Of a stretch of 64,000 bases of DNA, positions 60,407-64,000 are shown in pieces. The DNA lies in the NCBI GenBank assembly GCA_002482525.1, contig DLGC01000017.1, positions 268,896-332,895 of the forward strand, given 5' to 3'. The stretch's first letter is position 1. Every line of letters begins with the position of its first letter. Below the pieces are notes generated by a model. It searched no databases. It was not told the origin of the DNA and saw only the letters and a list, made by a program, of their open reading frames with translations. A program made the translations under genes and the position numbers. Source of the stretch: Propionibacteriaceae bacterium UBA7704 (GTDB lineage Bacteria; Actinomycetota; Actinomycetes; Propionibacteriales; Propionibacteriaceae).

Positions 60407-61069
60407 GTGCCGGATGATGGCCCCGTCATTCTGGAACCCACCACACTGCGCTTGACCGAACTGCGCATCGGCATCATCGGAGCCAACGGATCGGGCAAAT
60501 CCACCTTGGCTCGACTGCTGAACAACCTGGTCTCCCCGACCAGCGGACAGGTCCTCATTGACGGGATCGACGCCAAGCGAAGGCCTGCCGAAGTTCGACG
60601 CAAGGTGGGTTTCTGTTTCAGTGATCCGGCTGCGCAGCTGGTGATGCCGACCTGCGTCGAAGACATCGAGCTGTCGCTACGCCGCAGTCATCCTGATCCG
60701 GCCGAACGACACCAGGCCGCGCTCGCAGTGCTCGCCGAGTTCGGGCTGGCCGATCGCGCTGATACCAGCGTCCATGCACTCTCCGGCGGACAGCGCCAAT
60801 TGCTCGCCCTGGCCGGAGTGCTCGCGGTGGGTCCAGATGTGGTAGTTGCCGACGAACCGACCACGCTGCTGGACCTGGCAAACACGCGACGGATCGCCGA
60901 GGTGTTGTTCGCGCTGCGCCAGCAGCTGGTCCTCATCACCCACGACTTGGACCTGGTCAGGCGCTGCGAGCGAGTGCTGGTCATCGATCAGGCGAAAGTG
61001 GCTTTCGACGGCCTGCCCGACGATGCCGTCGAGCGCTACCGGGCGCTCGTGGCCGAGGTGACATCGTGA
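60407..61069 (+). CDS. bioM: Biotin ECF transporter ATPase BioM
   Basis: An ABC ATPase that energises BioY with BioN. Walker A is IIGANGSGKSTLARLL, signature LSGGQRQLLALAGVLA, Walker B VVVADEPTTLLDLANTRR and the switch ITHDLDL. From GTG 60407 it has 220 aa but lacks the first beta strand, which is encoded just upstream (SVIELRDAAVTV). The only start near that point is a CTG at 60371, two bases after bioY. The true protein is therefore probably 232 aa from an unusual start codon. It overlaps bioN by 4 nt. Confidence 0.9.
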   Translation: MPDDGPVILEPTTLRLTELRIGIIGANGSGKSTLARLLNNLVSPTSGQVLIDGIDAKRRPAEVRRKVGFCFSDPAAQLVMPTCVEDIELSLRRSHPDPAERHQAALAVLAEFGLADRADTSVHALSGGQRQLLALAGVLAVGPDVVVADEPTTLLDLANTRRIAEVLFALRQQLVLITHDLDLVRRCERVLVIDQAKVAFDGLPDDAVERYRALVAEVTS

Positions 61070-61671
61070 GCCAGCCGGTCATCATCGGGTTGTATCAACC
61101 GGGCATCACAGTGCTGCACCGGTTGCCGGTGGGAGCCAAATTGGCCGGATTGGCCGTGCTGAGTCTTTCGATTGTGATGGTTCGCACCTGGCCCTCGGCG
61201 GTGGCCTTTTTCGTCGCGGCCTTGGTATTGGCCGCTGTAGCCCGGCTTCGCTGGCACACAGTGCTGCGTCAGACTCGAGTGATCCTGCTAATGGCGCTGA
61301 TGATCGCAGCCTTCCAATGGTGGTTCTTCGGCCCGGCGCGCGCGATCGAGTCGATGCTCGACCTCATCACGCTCACGATTCTGGCGTTGGTGGTGACGGC
61401 AACCACTGCGATCAACGCGATGATCGACGCGATCGTGCGATGGTGCCGACCACTGCCCTGGGTGGATGCGGATCGAGTTGCGCTGCTGTTGGCGTTGGCC
61501 ATCCGCGCGATCCCGGCATCTTTGGAACTGGCCAACCAAACGCGCGACGCAGCCGTGGCCCGGGGTTTGGGTAGGCACCCGCGGGCATTCCTATCGCCGT
61601 TTGTGGTCCGGGTCGTAGCCAACGCCCAGGCCACCGGCGACGCGCTGGCCGCCCGCGGCCTGGATAACTAG
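61066..61671 (+). CDS. bioN: Biotin ECF transporter T component BioN
   Basis: A 201-aa EcfT-type coupling protein. Four to five membrane helices are visible, and the two ARG motifs that contact the ATPases are AVARGLGRHP and ALAARGLDN near the end. GTG start overlaps bioM. With BioY and BioM it forms a dedicated biotin importer. Confidence 0.93.
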   Translation: MSQPVIIGLYQPGITVLHRLPVGAKLAGLAVLSLSIVMVRTWPSAVAFFVAALVLAAVARLRWHTVLRQTRVILLMALMIAAFQWWFFGPARAIESMLDLITLTILALVVTATTAINAMIDAIVRWCRPLPWVDADRVALLLALAIRAIPASLELANQTRDAAVARGLGRHPRAFLSPFVVRVVANAQATGDALAARGLDN

Positions 61672-61689
61672 CCGCAGCCGGCCGGCGAT

Positions 61690-62682
61690 TCAGCCGATCA
61701 GATCCAGGCGCTCCAGCACCGCGGCGACATCAAGCTCAGGATCTTGCCATGCCAGCTGGGCCAGTGCCCACAGCGCGTCGAGTTGTTCCTCGACCCCGTC
61801 GGGTTGGGTGACGAGACTGGCGCCCTCGGCGGTTACGCGCACCTTTTGGGCACCGCACACAGCCTGTCCCGGGCTGAGCGTGGCGATCCGTGGCGCCCGA
61901 AGCAATGCGGTTACATCAGATCCGATGTAACTTGGATGCGCCATCGCAGTTGCCGTCACGAGGTCTTTCTTTCCGTGTGCGCCGCTGAAGACCAAGAGCG
62001 AATCAATGCCGGCGTTGACCGCACCCTCAATGTCGGTATCGAGACGGTCCCCCACGAAAATGGGACGCTGTGCGCGGGTTCGCGCGATCGCTTCAGCGAG
62101 CATCGGACGGTATGGCTTGCCGAAGATCGTCGGCTGTCGCCGCAACACGGTGGCCAGCACCGCGATTGCCGCCCCGGCGCCGGGAACCAGCCCCCGGTCG
62201 GTCGGTCGGGTGGCATCGGAATTCGTGGCATACCAGGCTGCACCACCCTGAACGGCCAAGGCGGCCTCTTCGAACATCGACCAGTTCAGCGTCGGATAGT
62301 AGCCCTGGATCACCGCGTCCGGCTGGGCCTGCGCCGAGTCCACGATCTCGAAGCCGACATCGCTCAGTAGCGACGCCAGGGAATCGCTGCCGCAAACCAG
62401 CACTTTGGCACCGGTGGGGAGTTCCTTGGCCAGCGCCGAAGCCGCCACTTGGGCACTGGTCAGCACCTGGTCGAGGCCGGCGTCGATACCGAGGCGGTTG
62501 AGTTGCTCGACGACGGTGGCCGCCGGACGGGCTGCATTGTTGGTCACATACATCAAGCGAGTACCGACCCGGTCGAGTTGCGCGAGCGCTTCGGGTACCC
62601 CCGATACCGGATCGGGGCCAAGATAGACCACTCCGTCCAGGTCGAACAGCGCGACATCGTAGCCGTCGATCAATGCCACCAT
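61690..62682 (-). CDS. HAD-IIA family phosphatase
   Basis: A 330-aa HAD hydrolase of the NagD/GPP type. Motif I is ALFDLDGVVYLG, motif II YVTNNAARP, and motif IV FVGDRLDTDIEGAVNAGIDSLLVFSGAH; the cap lies between. A C-terminal extension of about 50 residues (DVAAVLERLDLIG) follows. Members hydrolyse glycerol 3-phosphate or small phospho-metabolites. In actinobacteria the gene commonly stands before tlyA. It starts 2 nt after the TPR-like gene. Confidence 0.9.
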   Translation of the reverse strand: MVALIDGYDVALFDLDGVVYLGPDPVSGVPEALAQLDRVGTRLMYVTNNAARPAATVVEQLNRLGIDAGLDQVLTSAQVAASALAKELPTGAKVLVCGSDSLASLLSDVGFEIVDSAQAQPDAVIQGYYPTLNWSMFEEAALAVQGGAAWYATNSDATRPTDRGLVPGAGAAIAVLATVLRRQPTIFGKPYRPMLAEAIARTRAQRPIFVGDRLDTDIEGAVNAGIDSLLVFSGAHGKKDLVTATAMAHPSYIGSDVTALLRAPRIATLSPGQAVCGAQKVRVTAEGASLVTQPDGVEEQLDALWALAQLAWQDPELDVAAVLERLDLIG

Positions 62683-62684
62683 GG

Positions 62685-64000
62685 TCAGTCCTCGGTCACA
62701 CCCTCGGTCGAATCCTCCGGGAGATCCTCGGGATACTCGGCATCCTCATCGTCCGGATACTCGGCATCAGCATCTTCATCGTCCGAATACTCGGCATCGG
62801 CATCCTCATCGAACTCGATCACGACGCCGCGAAGCCGAGCCAGACGATCCGCTGCGTCGGTGGTGTCCTCGGCATCCAGTTTGGCTGCCGCTTCGAACCA
62901 CCGTTCGGCATCTTGGGGTCGACTGAGCTGCTCGAGCAGATCGGCATAGGCATAGCGAAGCCGCGCTCGAGCCAGCTTGGTGCCCCGAGTGCCGATCGAT
63001 TCGATCTCGGACTGGAGCAGGCGCAGGGCCTCGTCGGCTTGCCCGCGATCCGTCCGGACGCCGGCTTCCACCAATCGCAGCTCGATCTCCAGCGCCGCAT
63101 CCGGAGAGGCAGCCAGACCTTCGCGCACCAGCTTGAGCGCGGATTGAGAACGGCCTAGGGCACGCTCACAGTCGGCCATGGCCGGCAGGTACTCGTCGGT
63201 TCCGGTCATCCGTCGAACGGCACGGAATTCCGACAGCGCCTCACCGAAGGCTCCCGCGGCATAGGCGCTCTCCCCCACTGCTTCGCGGACGATCGGCAGC
63301 CGTGGCGCCAGCTCCTTGGCAGCCGTTGCGTGACTCAGAGCCAGTTGCGGGTCTTCGTCGATCAAGCGGCCCGCCATGAGTAGATGCCCGCCGACCGTCT
63401 CGGCCTTCTCCGGACTCAGACTGCGCAACTCGGCGCGCACGCTGCGCGGGAGTTGTTGCAGGTCCAGATTTGCTGGAAGCTCCAAACGGGGGCCTCGCGG
63501 CTCCCGGCGGGGTTCGCGGGCAGATCCGCTGACGGACCGACCTGACGGGCCCCGCAGCGAGGACCGATCCGAGTCCGAACGATAGCCACCAGCGCGGCCA
63601 CGACCAGCATCACCGCGGCGATCATTCGACGTCGACGCTCGTGGCGGGCGGCCCTGCGAAGAACGAGATTCGTAGCTCGAGCTGTCACGCGATCGTGACG
63701 GCCCGCCCTCGCGATCACCCCAGCCGGCCGACGACCGACCTCCGTCGCGACGAGAGCGATCGCCTGCAGTTGCGCGCGAACTCTGCGGGCCATCGCTGTT
63801 CCAGGATCGGCCGCTGCTTCGAGGTTTGCCACCGGTCTCCGAACGATAGCCGGCGCCACTACCGCGGCGATCGTCCTCTCCGCGACGACCGCTGCCCGAG
63901 CCGGCGCTCCGTGGTCGGCCTTCCGATTGGCCGCGACGGTCCGATCCACGCTCACCGCGCGATTCATCGCCCCACGGACGCGAACCCCCGGAACCACCGC
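62685..64000 (-). CDS. TPR-like protein with Arg/Gly/Ser-rich disordered N-terminus, cut by window edge
   Basis: The frame is open from the right edge to the stop at 62685, so at least 438 codons and the start lies beyond 64000. The first ~175 visible residues are Arg/Gly/Ser/Asp-rich with YRSD and RRGS-like repeats, clearly disordered. The next ~200 residues (LPRSVRAELRSLSPEKAETVGGHLLMAG... ) are helical repeats like TPR. The C-terminus is an acidic run of imperfect AEYPDDED repeats. An ATG at 63485 is internal in frame terms and not the true start. Proteins of this design stand beside the HAD-tlyA operon in actinobacteria; function unknown. Confidence 0.8.
   Translation of the reverse strand, partial: GGSGGSRPWGDESRGERGSDRRGQSEGRPRSAGSGSGRRGEDDRRGSGAGYRSETGGKPRSSGRSWNSDGPQSSRATAGDRSRRDGGRSSAGWGDREGGPSRSRDSSSYESRSSQGRPPRASTSNDRRGDAGRGRAGGYRSDSDRSSLRGPSGRSVSGSAREPRREPRGPRLELPANLDLQQLPRSVRAELRSLSPEKAETVGGHLLMAGRLIDEDPQLALSHATAAKELAPRLPIVREAVGESAYAAGAFGEALSEFRAVRRMTGTDEYLPAMADCERALGRSQSALKLVREGLAASPDAALEIELRLVEAGVRTDRGQADEALRLLQSEIESIGTRGTKLARARLRYAYADLLEQLSRPQDAERWFEAAAKLDAEDTTDAADRLARLRGVVIEFDEDADAEYSDDEDADAEYPDDEDAEYPEDLPEDSTEGVTED
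62731..62814. repeat. Short tandem repeats encoding the acidic tail
   Basis: Three imperfect units (24, 30 and 30 bp) each begin GGATACTCGGCATC or GAATACTCGGCATC and together encode AEYPDDED-like repeats at the end of the TPR-like protein. A unit length in codons keeps the frame, so copy number could vary between strains. Confidence 0.75.

Noticed and set aside
62701..62814. Possible CRISPR-like array
   Set aside because: The repeats are short, in frame, with no unique spacers, and encode an acidic protein tail.

Overview
The window looks like 64 kb of ordinary chromosome from a high-GC Actinomycetota bacterium. The protein families and gene orders fit Propionibacteriales, possibly Propionibacteriaceae; that is inference, because no rRNA is present to settle it. 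Support comes from GTG and TTG starts, 4-nt ATGA/GTGA overlaps, and actinobacterial orders such as pafB-pafC-tatA-tatC-helY, tlyA-nadK-recN and pyrG-nudix-xerD-parA-scpA-scpB-rluB. I see no prophage, insertion sequence, CRISPR array or replication origin.

Layout. 1-4.9 kb: ftsK-rimO-pgsA-cinA, minus strand. 5.0-12.2 kb: a tight minus-strand run leuC-leuD-plsC-like-hydrolase-membrane MurF-like ligase-ddl-thiL, divergent from an IclR regulator (LtbR/NdgR-like). 13-15.7 kb: a DUF2332 protein, a HisC-like aminotransferase, tRNA-Glu and tRNA-Gln. 15.8-22 kb: CPBP protease, FAH-family enzyme, hybrid-cluster protein with a divergent Crp/Fnr regulator, thymidine phosphorylase, a DUF1707-like protein. 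22-33.6 kb: branched-chain amino-acid genes (cimA, ilvE, leuB, ilvBNC with an attenuator), interrupted by a CtpE-like P-type ATPase and a DUF559/AbiEi-type gene bracketed by two palindromic repeats. 33.8-39.4 kb: duplicated SpoIID protein, HIT protein, hisF, SQR-like flavoprotein and its divergent XRE-cupin regulator. 39.5-46.4 kb: helY, a lipid kinase, tatCA, pafCB. 46.5-59.2 kb: gluQ, an FKBP lipoprotein and the chromosome-segregation, nucleotide and repair series down to tlyA. 59.2-61.7 kb: a TetR regulator (BioQ-like) divergent from the biotin ECF transporter bioYMN. 61.7-64 kb: a HAD phosphatase and a TPR-like protein with a disordered N-terminus that runs off the right edge.

How the genes work together. 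Most of valine, leucine and isoleucine synthesis lies in one 24-kb stretch: ilvBNC, leuCD, leuB, cimA and ilvE. leuA and ilvD are not in the window. Two control layers are visible: an IclR regulator beside leuC and a ribosome-mediated attenuator before ilvB. Cell-envelope genes (ddl, MurF-like, SpoIID, tatAC, CPBP) and DNA maintenance genes (ftsK, xerD, parA, scpAB, recN, helY, pafBC) make up much of the rest. Hcp, the SQR-like enzyme and their regulators suggest a facultatively anaerobic life with nitrosative or sulfide stress.

The observations most worth following are the membrane-tethered MurF-like ligase with its hydrolase and Ddl partners, the leaderless ilvB attenuator, the double operator before bioY, the SpoIID tandem duplication, the palindromic repeat pair, and the candidate operator between hcp and its regulator.
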